A stretch of 64,000 nucleotides of DNA from Hymenopus coronatus. Taxonomy: Eukaryota; Arthropoda; Insecta; Mantodea; Hymenopodidae. The position numbers were made by a program, and so were the translations under genes. Below, piece after piece: positions 32,872 to 44,369 of this stretch. How positions within the stretch are numbered: the first letter of the stretch is position 1; each line of letters begins with the position of its first letter. Under the pieces are notes generated by a model. The model was not told where the DNA came from. It did not search any database and saw only the letters and a program-made list of their open reading frames with translations. The stretch lies in the NCBI GenBank assembly GCA_030762935.1, contig CM060899.1, positions 17,715,001 to 17,779,000 of the forward strand, given 5' to 3'.

Positions 32872-33722
32872 AAGAAGGTGTATTGCACCCAAAAATTCGT
32901 TACCGAGATTTCATTGGAAATATATGTTTTGAGATCCGCGGAATCTGAAAAAAGATTTAAGACATGCCCTCGCGTGTGTGTGCTTGTGTTTGTGAGTGTC
33001 TGCGGGCAATGTAGCTCAAAAATGAAAAGTTGGTTAAATACCGAACTTGGTGTTTCAGTTGAATATCTTCCGAGGATGCAACACAAAGGTTTTCAACAAA
33101 TCCCCCCACACTCACTAACGTTTAGAGGGACAATTTTTCGAAAACTTTTATTTTTTCAAAAATGGGTCTAACAATTTTGATTAAAATACTTTAAGCTTAA
33201 AAACATTTTTATGAAAAATATAATTTATTTCTTGAATTTTCTGGAAGTTTCCTCTAAATAGCTCTTCATTCTGGATGACTTTTGTATAACTAGCAAACCA
33301 TAACAGATAAACACAAATTTACTACACAAAAAATTAGATGACATTAAAAAACAGTTAAATGTATACACCTTTTTGTAGAGTTAACAGTTTTTGAGATATT
33401 CCAGATTATTGCTATTAATTTTAGGCACTTAGGCTTTTCTCGAAAGGGAAAGACATATTTCTTCTCGTTTCTCGTTTGTTTATTCCTGGCAAGAAAAACG
33501 AATGGAACTCCCAATTGTTTATTATAACGATCGACGTTTTAAGGGATATGATTGTCGCTTCTAACCTGTGACTTCCCTTATTTCCCTTCCAGTTACAGAG
33601 AGACAAGTAATATGAATAATTTTGCTTATTTAGCATGAAGTAGCTAAAAGATTAAAATTTTGAATAAAAGGCTTGTTAGAAGAATAGCTAGAGAAAGTCG
33701 TGCGAATGGAACACATCAGATT
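32872..33722 (+). mobile_element. Family P copy, palindrome lost
   Basis: Begins AAAGAAGGTGTATTGCACCC directly after the SINE and ends GCGAATGGAACACATCAGA. Divergent body. Confidence 0.75.
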
Positions 33723-33724
33723 AA

Positions 33725-34268
33725 TACTTCCTCTGTATGTACTACGTACATAGTGTATAGAGAAGGTATTTTAATGCACCCAAAAATTCAATACCGATAT
33801 TTCACAGGAAATATATGTTTTGAGTCCCCTTAATCCAAAAAAAGCATTTTGGGAAAAAGGCCCGTGCGTATATGTGTGTCTGTCTGTGTGTCTTTGGACA
33901 GCATAGCTCAAAAACGAAAAGACCTTTGAATACCAAACTCGGTATTTAACTTTGGTATCTTCCAAGGATGCGACACGACGATTTTCAAGAAAATCTCCCA
34001 CTCCCTTCTAGCCTTTACGTAGAACTTTTTTCCAATTTTTTTTCTCAAAAATGGCTCTATCGTATTTTAAAGATATTTACCTTAAAATAAAATGTATATC
34101 TTGAATTTTCTGGGAATATCCTTTGAAGACTGCTTTATTCTGGATGAATTTTACGGAAGTTTGCATAACTGATAAACCGTAAGAGGTGCACAAAAACTTA
34201 CCACAAAAAAAACTGTAGAGTACCTACATTAAAACACGCAATCTATGTCATATACATTTTTTTCATGG
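33725..34268 (+). mobile_element. Family P copy, hairpin end lost
   Basis: Starts with a modified palindrome (CTGTATGTACTACGTACATAG) and stops at ATACATTTTTTTCATGGAGT. Confidence 0.75.
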
Positions 34269-35190
34269 AGTCACTCATTCCACCAATTGCTCCATCATCT
34301 TTCCAATGATCAATTTCGCTTATATTTCATACCATCCGCTTCCTCGTGTTTATGCCAACCTCTCGTAAATGATCCCTCCGTTCTGTGGTTTCGTGCCGTA
34401 GGCTGCCCGACAGGCTTCTGACCTCTAGACATCCGCTTGTAAGTCCTAGAAATACAATATACATATTATAAATAATTTTCCTCATCTTCAGGTTGAGCCG
34501 TTGACATTGTTAATCGCGACCGCTGCAACTGCAAACCGTCCAAGAGTTTTTGCCCCACTGCGAAGGACAATATTAGCCATAGCTTGCGGCGGTCAAAGCC
34601 CAAAACCGGAACTCTTGAGAGTTGCTGTGAATGCATAGGAAATAACGACATAGTTTTAAGCGTCAAAATGCGGGGGGGGGGGGGATTAGAGGGGTGCTTT
34701 TGCATTAACGAAACAAGTGAGGGATAGCTGATCCGGGATAACTAACGACGCCGATTACCAACACATGCATGTCCCACGTTGCTAGGTTACTGAAATACCT
34801 GGCTAATTCAAAACGAGCTGATGTACGTCCGTATGGGGTTCGATTTCAGTTGGGGCTAAGTTAATTAGAACAGAGAGCGTTGTAAATGGCCGCCTGCATC
34901 TGCAAACTTGGTCGGTCATGTATAATGGAGAGATCCGCTTTAATTGAGGTACATCAACTGACGTAGGAGGAGCTGTGCACTTAGACAGCTGGGAGGGGCC
35001 TGAGGGGAAGGGAGGGATTGCGATTCATTGGTATGACTACCAGCTAGTTTCCAACAGCAACCTCTAATGCGATCCTAGTCACATGCCTTTGCTCTGAAAC
35101 ACCGCGTTTTCTTTGTTTTGAAAGATGGAGCAGTTCTTTCATTCGTTAACGTCATACATCCACAAAATTTGACTAAAATTTGTGAACAAT
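34269..35190. other. Unique spacer, about 920 bp
   Basis: GC-richer than the P copies, with a G14 homopolymer at about 34672-34685. No protein family or repeat is recognised. It separates two truncated P copies. Confidence 0.35.
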
Positions 35191-35853
35191 TTTAAAAAAA
35201 TTCTGATGTGTTCCATTCACATAACTTTCTCTACATATCTGCTACAAAACATTGTTAAAAAGCTTATGCTTCTATTTGCTTCATGCTAATCGAGAAAAAT
35301 AAGCAGAAATAGTCTTATTACTTGCTTCCTCGTAAGTAGAAGCGAAATAAGGGAGTATCATAGGTTAAATTGATAGTCAAAAGCTGGTTGCTATGTGACT
35401 GAAGTTCCTTTGTCTGTATGGATACGAGTTGACAAATTCCTGTATGAGAAAAGTATGTTTTTCAAAGCTGAAACTAAAATAAGGGATATCTAAAAAAACG
35501 AGCAACTCCACAACAAAAACGTAAAGGACATAAAATGTGTGTTTTGACGAGATCTACATTTTTTGTGTAACACATTTACGGTTTAGTACTTATACAAAAA
35601 TCGGAAAAAATCATCCATTATAAAGAGGTCTTCAGAGGCTATTCCCAGAGTATTCAAGATATACATTCTATTTGTGGTCTAAATAACTTTAACATACGGG
35701 ATTTAAATTAAAATCGTTAGAGCCATTTTAAGAAAATTAAACTTTTCGAAAATGTTTCCATGTAAAGGGTAGTTTGTTCGGGGGATTTTCTCATGTTCGT
35801 GTCACATCCTTGTAAGATACCAAACCTAAATACCAAGTTTGCTATTTTGCGGT

Positions 35854-36838
35854 GTTATCTTTTGCACCACATCTAGGACCCCTTATGTGGTGAGTGCAGA
35901 CGGTGGGTGCCCGATTGAAGACGTTGGCAAGACTCTCTCCACTACCTATGAGTAGACCAACGTACCTGGTAAGGTGAATCTACTAACGTTGAATTTGCCT
36001 CGGTGTTGCTCAGCCTGCAAGATAATTGACTCTCTCGGGGTGGTGCAACTAATGGGGGTAGTTCAGGGACTGATCTTATAATAATTAAAACTTTCGTAAG
36101 TTTCCTGGAATATATTTCTTACTAGGAGAAACGAGATAAGCATTTTTGATTTACAATTATGCTAACTTGTACACTTGTTACGAACTTTAACACCTTGCTG
36201 ATCACACGTAATTATAGTTCCTTCTCCTTCCTTAATTCGGCGTTATACAATATACTTAAACACACGTCACTAACTTTAAAGATACTTGGAGCACTGGAGA
36301 GTACTAAGCTTTCGTTACACGTTACAGTGTTTAACTTTGTGTGAAGAAGTTACGTTCAGCCCGACAACCGACAGCATGGCAGCGACAGACAGATATCCAC
36401 AGACAGCAACAGACAGCCGCAGAGAGTAAAACAGACCACAATGTGCATTCTTGGGCTCTTTATATACAAAAAATACCGTCATTGCGGTCTCTTTCTGACT
36501 GGACAGAAAGGCCGCGCGATTGACGTAAATATTACCCAAAAGTCAATTTTCTCTTCCCAGGGTGCACTGCAAGCCTTAAATGACATGTCTAGTGCAATGA
36601 GTAATTACCGTCTTCCGAATTTTAAAGTTTACCACCGTTGTAACTCGATTGTACGTGACTGGGCAAAAGAAACCTTTCTAACAAAAGCACTTCTCACCCT
36701 CTTCTACTTTCTTGGCGTTAGCTTTCTATTTCTGTTCCAAGCTGAGTTTACTCTGTTAAATATATACGTTTGTACTCTTTTAGCTTTACATTGACAAATA
36801 ATTAATAAATAATAATATTTTTATAGGGAAGCTAATTA
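35854..36838. mobile_element. Insertion of about 985 bp, possible solo LTR
   Basis: It interrupts a P copy between TATTTTGCGG and AACGGTCTC, so ACGG/GCGG could be a 4-bp target duplication. It starts TGTTATC and ends AATTA. A TATA-like TTTATATA lies at about 36458 and AATAAATAATAATA near 36803. No transposase or TIR is seen. An open stretch at 36441-36794 has no known homology. A non-autonomous DNA element is the alternative. Confidence 0.4.
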
Positions 36839-36970
36839 ACGGTCTCAATTTAATGGTCTTTTTATTTTCGTGCTATGTTTTTTTTGGATACAGAGGGATT
36901 CCGGTGAAATCTCGGTATGGACTTTTTGGGTGCATTACAATACCTTCTCTATACACTATGTGCATAGTAC

Positions 36971-37117
36971 ATTGTTTGTAACAAACAAGATACACCCGAA
37001 CACGTCCTGTTTGAATGTCCGCGATATGGTGAACAAATAACTCAATTACGAACTGAACTAACTGGGCACAAAATAGCGGACATATTAAGAAATGAAGACT
37101 TATGTATATCCACCTAG
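36971..37117 (+). pseudogene. Retrotransposon C-terminal zinc knuckle (partial)
   Basis: Forty-eight residues before a TAG stop, with CNKQDTPEHVLFECPRYG. This gives the second Cys, the His and last Cys of the CCHC knuckle found after the RT/RNase H region in R1- and I-like elements. The first Cys is lost to 5' truncation. Confidence 0.8.
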
Positions 37118-38135
37118 AGAAGTTAGCGAATATAATTAGTAAAATTTCCTGGTAAGAGAGAATTGAACAAGTGGAAAAACCAACTCGTGCACTAGCCAGA
37201 GACGAATTAAGAATATCCGACAGAATTCGAAATCAGTAAACCTAAACTTATAACTGACACTCTGATAAAAACTTAAACACAGAAATATAAGCAAATACTA
37301 TTGCAACTTAAATAACTATGAACCCAAGGGAGAAAGTTCACAAGAAGAAGAGGAAGAATAAATAATGCAAACTAATTCTAAATGGAGACTGGAGACTAAT
37401 GGAAGATAAAGGAGAGCCGAGCATAGTAGAAGGAGGCGAAGAAGAAGAAGGAGCCGGTGTAGACCAGAGTGATAAGAGGGATGCAGAGGGCGTGTGAGAG
37501 CAGGAATGGTGGATTATGGGCTTCTGGCGGTGGACAGTACGAGGCAAGGGGAGATGACGTTGAGTTGGAAGTGTTAGTGAAGTGCTAAATAGTGTTACAA
37601 AGTTAAATACAGTGAGTTTAGTGTAATGATGATGTAAAAGATTAGGTATAATTAGTAACAGATATTAGCCAAAGGAAGTAAAAGACAATTTACTATAGTT
37701 TACTACAATGTAAAGAAATTATTGTATAATATAATTATTTAGTTGCGCTGGTTACCAGTGCATATTCTGCTGGATACCAGTAGTATAGGATTAGTTTTTC
37801 ATTTATCTTAATAATCTAGAGCATAGTTTTATGGGTAAATAGCTGGTTACCAGTTATTTGTGTTACTGGATTCCAGTAATTAATAATAGATGATTTGGTG
37901 TTAGTGAAAGTTGTTTTATGGTCGGAATTTATTTTATTTCAGTTTATATTAATTTGTTTTTGTTTTAAATTAAATTTTGAGTTATTAGTATATAAATATT
38001 ATCTGTAAAATAATGATGTATAACAATAATTTAAAAGTGGGAAATAAATTATAAAGTTTGCAATATACGTCCTGGTATAGGGAACAAGATGCCAGGATGT
38101 TGTATTACAGATTTTATCTTATTTTATTTTTATTT
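36973..38135 (+). mobile_element. 5'-truncated non-LTR retrotransposon inside a P palindrome
   Basis: Flanked by the exact 8-bp duplication TAGTACAT (36965-36972 and 38136-38143). It starts within the C-terminal coding end, has about 1 kb of 3' UTR and ends in ATTTT repeats. The target lies within the palindrome's GTACATAG centre. Confidence 0.85.
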
Positions 38136-38193
38136 TAGTACATGTGGAGAAAGTAAAAAAATGTATAATATATGTAAAATTATGTGGATGTTA

Positions 38194-38480
38194 AGCTATA
38201 AGAAAGATCTGATGACATTCCCATGGCTTTCTCTACATCACTCTAGCAAACTATTGTTAAAAATATATTTTTCTATACTTTATGATAATCGGGATACACA
38301 TTAGCAGATTTTGTGTTAAGTGCTTGCTTTCTTGTAAGTAGAAGGGAAATAAGGGAGTCTACTAGGCTAAAACTAGGTTGACATCCGTTTCAATACATCG
38401 TCAGGAGTTGACAAATTCCCGTATGTGAAAAGTTTTATGTACCTTAAAACTGAAAGAAATAACAAGGAATGTCTAAAAAG
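38194..38480 (-). mobile_element. Family P fragment, hairpin side
   Basis: AGATCTGATGACATTCCCATGGC to AACAAGGAATGTCTAAAAAG, then cut where the next reverse copy starts. Confidence 0.7.
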
Positions 38481-39338
38481 TCTGATGTGTACCATTCACA
38501 TGTCTTTCTCTACATTTCTGCAACAAATTATTCTTAAAAAGGATATACTTCTATTTACTTCATGCTAATCAGAAAAAATTAGCAGACATAGTCTTATTAC
38601 TTGCTTCCTTGTAAGTAGAAGCGAAATAAGAGAGCAGCATAGCTTAAAGTGATAGTCAAATGATGGTTGCTATGTCACTGAGGTTCCTTTATTTGTATGG
38701 ACAGCAGTTGACAAATTCCTGTATGAGAAAATTATAAGTTTTTCAAAGCAGAAACCAAAAACAAGGAATGTCTCATAAACGAGCAACTCCACGACAAAAT
38801 GTATATAACATAAATTGTGTGTTTTAAAGTGCTCTACATTTTTCGTGTAGTAAGTTTTTGTCCATCTCTTACGGTTTAGCAGTTATTCAAAATTCCGTAA
38901 AATTCATCCAGAATAAAGTTTTCTTCAGAGGCTATTCCCAGAAAATTCAAGATATTCGTTTTATTTGTCAGGTAAATTTCTTTAATATACGACATTTTAA
39001 TAAAAATCGTTTGAGCCATTTTTGAGAATATCAAAATTTTCGAAAACAGTTCCATGTAAAGGGAAGTTTGGAGTGGCGGAATTTTTCTCAAAATCTTCGT
39101 GTCGCATCCCTGGAAGATACTAAACTTAAATACTAAGTTTGGTATTTTACGGACTTTTCGTTTTTGAGTTATCGTGTTCACAGGCACACGGACACACAAA
39201 CCTTTTTCCGAAAATGTGTTTTTTTTAGATAAAGAGGACCCTAAAACATATATTTCCGGTGAAATTTTGGTATCTAATTTTTGGTGGAGTGCAATACGTT
39301 CTCTATACACTATGTACATAGTGCGTATAGAAAAAGTA
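38481..39338 (-). mobile_element. Family P copy, full length, reverse
   Basis: Starts TCTGATGTGTACCATTCACATG and ends ACACTATGTACATAGTGCG before AAAAAGTAAAAAATG. About 858 bp. Confidence 0.9.
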
Positions 39339-39616
39339 AAAAATGTCAAATTCATAAAAGGTGTATATAATACAAATTATCTTAATGACACTTACAGTTA
39401 TTGTTAATTAAATGTTTTTCCCTATTTCCTACGCTTTACTAGTTCAATATTTTATAGTAACAGCACCTTCTGGCTATAATTTATCAGGCGAGTATAATCA
39501 GAAATAAAAATTGAATGCATTATTCAAATTTGAAAGTTAATTTAACAAAAGTAAATAAATAAAGTGCCCATAATGAATGCCACTACTGTAAAATATTGAT
39601 TGTAAGTTAAAATAAT
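39339..39616. other. Spacer with a probable old P remnant
   Basis: TTTTTCCCTATTTCCTACGC-TTTACTAGTTC resembles the P block TCCATCTCTTACGGTTTAGCAG. The rest is unmatched. Confidence 0.35.
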
Positions 39617-40172
39617 ATCTGATGTATTGCATTCACATGACTTTCTCTACTTCACTGTCGAAAATTATTGTTAAATATCATGTCCTTCTATCTACTTTAT
39701 GATAATCGAGGTAAACATTAACAGAAATTGTGTTAATTTCTTGCTTCCTTGTAAGAAGAAGGACATCAAGGGAATACGCTAGACTAAAGTATTACTCAAA
39801 TCTTTTAAAAGCTGGTAGCCATGTGGTTTAAATCCGTTTCTTTGCAAGACCAGGAGTGTGAACGAATAATAATAAATATCTTTGAAATGCTCAATTCCAC
39901 GAAAAAAATGTGTTGGATATAAATTATATGCTTCAACGAGATCTACATTTTTTGTGCAGTAAGATTTGGTCCATCTCTTACGGTTTGACAGTTAGGCATA
40001 ATTCAGCAAAATTCATCCAAAATAAAGTAATCTTCAGAGGCTATTCCCAGAAAATTCAAGATATACATTTTATTCGTCGGGTAAATATCTTTTATGTACA
40101 ATACTTTTATCAAAATCGTTAGAGCCGTTTTCGAGTAATCACAATTTCGAAATTTTTTCCAATTAAAGGGTA
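39617..40172 (-). mobile_element. Family P copy, reverse, palindrome side lost
   Basis: Starts ATCTGATGTATTGCATTCACATG and stops at CCAATTAAAGGGTA. Confidence 0.75.
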
Positions 40173-40235
40173 TTTAATAAAATATAAATAAGTTTGTAAA
40201 TTTTACTGTTCGAGAAGATATTTTCTTTTTTTTTT

Positions 40236-41063
40236 ACTTTCTCTACACGTACTATGTACATAGTGTAAAGAGAAAATATTGCACTCCACCCAAAAATTTG
40301 ATACCGAGATTTCACTGGAAATATATGTTCCCTGTATCCATAAAAAGCATTTTCAGAAAAAGGTCCATGTGTTTCCCTGTGTCAGTGTGCTGTGAACACG
40401 ATAACTCCAAAACAAAAAGTCGGTAAATTACCAAACTTGGTAATTAAGTGTGGTATGTTCCAGGGATGCGACGCGAAGATTTTGAGAAAAATCGCTCCAC
40501 CCCAAACTACCCTTTACATGGAACATTTGTCGATAATTTTGAGTTTTTTAAAAAAAATGGCTGACAATTTTGATTAAAATCTCGTATATTAAAGATAATT
40601 ACTTCACGAATAAAATGTATATCTTGAATTATCTTGGAATAGTCTCTCAAGACTACTTTATTCTGGATGAGTTTTACGGAATTTTATATAACTGTTAAAC
40701 CATTAGAGATGCACAAAAACTTACCACAGAAAACATGTAGAGAGCACTTTAAGACACACAATTTGTTATATACATTTTTTCGTGGAGTTGACCGTTTTTC
40801 AGTTATTAATTGTTTTGGATTTCACATTTAAAAACTTATGCTTTTCTCATACAGGAATTTGTCAACTCCTATCCATATAAACAAAGAAACTTCAGTTACA
40901 TAGCAACCAGCTTTTGACTATCACTTTAACCTATGGTACTCCCTTATTTCGCTTCTACTTACAAGGAAACAAGTAACAAGACTATTTCTGGTAATTTTCT
41001 CGATTAGCATGAAGTAAATAGAAGCATAGAAAGTCATGTGAATGGAACGCATCGGATTTTTTA
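40236..41063 (+). mobile_element. Family P copy, near full length
   Basis: Starts ACTTTCTCTACACGTACTATG and ends GAATGGAACGCATCGGATTTTTT. A short deletion (AGAAGCATAGAAAGTCATG) removes most of the last subterminal repeat. Confidence 0.85.
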
Positions 41064-41887
41064 ATTTTGATCGGAAAGTTTTACTTTAGCTATTCACATT
41101 ATTGACACCCTGCTCATTTTTCTTTCGTATGAAAGATTCGAAGTACTGTGAAGCTGTTTTTGGAAAGTTAGTTTACATTTTCTTTTAAAAGGTTATTGGT
41201 GTAGACAATCTTACTTCTTCAGAAATTGCTTTCAAATACACAATCATCCTAGAAACTATTTCACACTAACGGTTGAAAATTTTACCTCACGTTTGCATAT
41301 AAACAGGTTTATTTTAACGGAAAAGTTTTTACGTATATGGATTAGTGTTTTTTAAATGTAAAAATCAAAATTTTTCAATGAAACGTTGAGACTTATTAAA
41401 AATATCATAGCTTTCCTTCTAATCAACAGAAGCATTCTATTATATACCTATCAACAGTAAAATATTCCAGAATATACCTTGAAAATTTTAGCTCATTATG
41501 TTAAATAATTGCTGAGATAATCCGTGAAACTCTAACATTGGCAAGATTGGGCATTTCGACCAACCTTAAGCAGACCGCGCGTCTTGCATGCTTATCAGTA
41601 GCGTCCAACATACCCTATTTCTTCATTCGATATGGTAAAGGGTCGCGGTAAATACTTATCCCTCCATTCCTCCGTCTTGCACATGCCATGAGAGGCACCC
41701 GCCTTTCTTCTTCCTCGCCATTGGGACTGATTCTCATACGACTCCCATCTGTAGTTTATCATCCTCCATGCTCTTGATCTTAGCCAGGCGAACACACATC
41801 TAATGAGTTTGGTACTTAGTAGCTCATGTAGTTTCATGTCCAACTGGTGGAAGTAATTAGTTTGGTAGAAGATGAATAAACAAAAAT
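41064..41887. other. Unique spacer, about 820 bp
   Basis: AT-rich left part. On the right a reverse-strand stretch of 82 codons (41595-41843) with SQWRGRRKAGASHGMCKTEEW looks unlike P but matches no family I know. No start context or splice signals are convincing. Confidence 0.35.
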
Positions 41888-42521
41888 TTACTGTGATCCA
41901 TTCACATGACTTCCTCTACATCTCCGCAACAAACTATTGTTAAAAAGTTTATAATTTTATTTACTTCATGCTAATCGAGAAAAAGATTAACAGAAATAAT
42001 CATATTACTTGCTTCCTTGCAAGTAGAAGCAAAATAAGAGTACCATAAGTTAAAGTGATAGCCAAAAGCTGGTTGCTATGTGACTGAAGTTCCTTATTTG
42101 TATGGACAGGGGTTGACCAATTCCTGTATGAGAAAAGTTTTAAGCTTTTAAAGATGAAACCAAAAATAATGAATATCTAAAATATGATCATCTCCACGAA
42201 ATATAATGTATATAATGTAAATTGTGTGCTTTAACTTACTCTACATTTTTTTGTGTGGTAAGTTTTTGTCCACCTCTTCCGGTTTAGTAGTTATGTAAAA
42301 TTTCGTAAAATTCGTCCAGAATAAAGTAGTTTTCAGAGACTATTCTCACAGAATTGAAGAATACATTTTATTTGTCAGGTAATTATCTTTAATATACGAC
42401 ATTTGAATCAATATCGTAGGAGCCATTTTTAAGAAAATCAAACATTTCGGAAAAAGTTCCATATAAAGGGTACTTTCTGGTGGGTGACTTTTTCTCAAAA
42501 TCTTCTTGTCGCATCCCTGGA

Positions 42522-42572
42522 GGATGGATGGATGAATGGGTGGGTGGATGGATGGACGGACGGATGGATGGA
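42522..42572. repeat. (GGAT)n tetranucleotide tail
   Basis: Imperfect GGAT/GGAC repeats at the 3' end of the reverse-strand retrotransposon. Probably the element's own tail. Confidence 0.8.
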
Positions 42573-42674
42573 TTTATTGTCTGTTGCCATGCAGATAGAC
42601 TCGTCATAAAATGTACATTAATTAAACAATTCACTTAAACAATAAAATGTTTTGTCTTGTACAAATGAACGCAG

Positions 42675-43980
42675 TTATCTTTTAAATTTACACATATCAT
42701 CAATTTTAATAATTTCATATGAGAGAGCATTGACAATTTTACTTATGAGGTACTTTGGTGATTTTTAGTATTTAGTTGTTTTATATTTTTCTATATGGAT
42801 GTCATTCTTACTTCTAGTAAAATGATTATGAACGTCACAGCTGAGAGTGAAGAAGTATGAGTGGTTTTTATAAAATAGTGCAGCATTATGTATTAATAAA
42901 TCAAAGTAAAAATATAAAATTGTTTAAAAATATGTCTTAATGAATCTCTTGGCTTCATATTAAAAATTATTCTTAGCACTCTCTTCTGAATTAAAAATAC
43001 CCTATTTACTTCAGTTGCAGATCCCCATATTAAAATATTGTATGCTAATATTGATTGTGCAGTGGCATAATATACAGAAAGCAAGCAGTTAATATCCATA
43101 CACATTTTCAGACATCTAATAGCAAACCATGCTTTATTTAATTTGGTGGATATAAAATCAATCTTTTCATGCCAAGTAAGGTTATGATCTAAAAAAATGC
43201 CTAAAAATGTCGCCTTGTCAAGACACTTTAAAATAGTACCACCCATATTAACATTTATATTTATTAAAAGCTTTTTGTTACTAAAATACAAGCAAGCAGT
43301 TTTGTCAAGTTTTAAAATAAGATTATTTGCATTGCAGCATTTTTTAAAAGAATTCACAGAATTTATAGCTTTCAAATTAAGTTCATCGATGCTATTGGCA
43401 CATACTGCAACTGAAGTATCGTCTGCATACATAGTTAAACAGTCTACATCACTGTCATGTTCTAAATCATAACATATAAAATAAACAACAAAGGTCCCAA
43501 GACCGAACCCTGTGGTACTCCATAACTAGGGGAATACTTCCTGGAATAATACTTCTTCACTTCAACTACAGATTCTCTAGATCTAACGTATGACACGATT
43601 AATTCACTCACCATGCCTCTTATACCCAAATGATAAAGCTTGGTTTTTAAAAACAGATGATCTATCGAGTCAAATGCACTACTCAGATCAAAGAACAGAC
43701 CAACTACATGCATATTTCGATCCATAAAATCAATCAGTTTAACACAGGCAGTACTAGTTGATGTATGAAACCATGCTGATTTACAGTTAGCACATTGTAG
43801 CTTATTAAAAACTTAAGGAGTCTATTCTACAATATCTTTTCAAATATTTTAGAAAAAGAACTTAACAATGATATAGGTCTATAGTTTCTTATATTACATG
43901 GGTCACCAATTTTAAATACTGGTACTATCATATTCATTTTGATGCAGTCTGGAAATTCACCTGTCAGTATAGCGAAATTA
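42675..43980 (-). pseudogene. Reverse transcriptase (RVT_1), frameshifted
   Basis: Motifs occur in the expected order on the reverse strand. FKIGDPCNIRNYRPISLLSS is at about 43900 and GLFFDLSSAFDSIDH, with a catalytic Asp, at about 43700. YGVPQGSVLGPLLF is at about 43510, and MYADDTSVAV with the catalytic YADD box at 43432. LGIFLDHNLTWHEKID marks the thumb. After an in-frame stop near 42893 the frame goes on with NHFTRSKNDI and KSPKYLISKIVNAL to a TAA at 42675. At least three frame or stop lesions make it non-functional. Clade choice (jockey versus CR1) is uncertain. Confidence 0.88.
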
Positions 43981-44178
43981 AATAAACACACACACACATG
44001 GACACACGAATACACACACACGAATCTTTTTCTGAAAATGCTTTTTTTTTTTTTTTTTTTTTTTTTTGATAAAGGGGACCCTCAAACATATATTTCCGGT
44101 GAAATCACGGTATCGAATTTTTGAGTGGAGTGCAATACCTTCTCTATGTACTTTGTACATAGTACGTGTAGAGAAAGT

Positions 44179-44367
44179 AAAAATATACTGTGATTGTCTA
44201 TTATTTGTGTCCCGGCTGGAATACCACTACCAGGGGACATAATTTGTACACGAGTGCAATCTATGAACTGTTTTCCAATGACTCCAGGGAATTGTGAAAT
44301 GTTATGAAAACTTTCAATATCATCGTCAGTCAGAAATTTCACATGTGTTTTTAAAGATACCTACAAG
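44179..44367. other. Unique spacer
   Basis: About 190 bp that includes the TA target of the following mariner. No recognised feature. Confidence 0.3.
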
Positions 44368-44369
44368 TA

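Larger units (their letters stand above)
35191..38157 (-). mobile_element. Family P copy, reverse, broken by two later insertions
   Basis: P segments are 35191-35853, 36839-36972 and 38136-38157. The first gap is the possible solo LTR and the second is the non-LTR element. Joined, they cover hairpin end to palindrome end, so both insertions came after this P copy. Confidence 0.75.
42522..43986 (-). mobile_element. Jockey/CR1-like non-LTR retrotransposon, 5'-truncated
   Basis: Reverse-strand element with an RT domain, a short 3' UTR (about 42573-42674) and a tail of GGAT-type repeats at 42522-42572. No endonuclease domain is present. The 5' truncation falls just before the first RT blocks. 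Confidence 0.82.
41888..44178 (-). mobile_element. Family P copy, reverse, split by a retrotransposon
   Basis: P segments are 41888-42521 (hairpin end to CGCATCCCTGGA) and about 43987-44178 (CA tract to palindrome). About 75 bp of P between them (the AGATACTAAACTT to TTCACAGA block) are missing, so the insertion came with a target deletion. Confidence 0.78.

Noticed and set aside
34672..34685. G-quadruplex from the G14 run
   Set aside because: A single homopolymer without further G-runs nearby; it may also be a sequencing artefact.
42522..42572. Independent GGAT microsatellite
   Set aside because: It lies exactly at the 3' end of the RT element, so it is more simply its tail.
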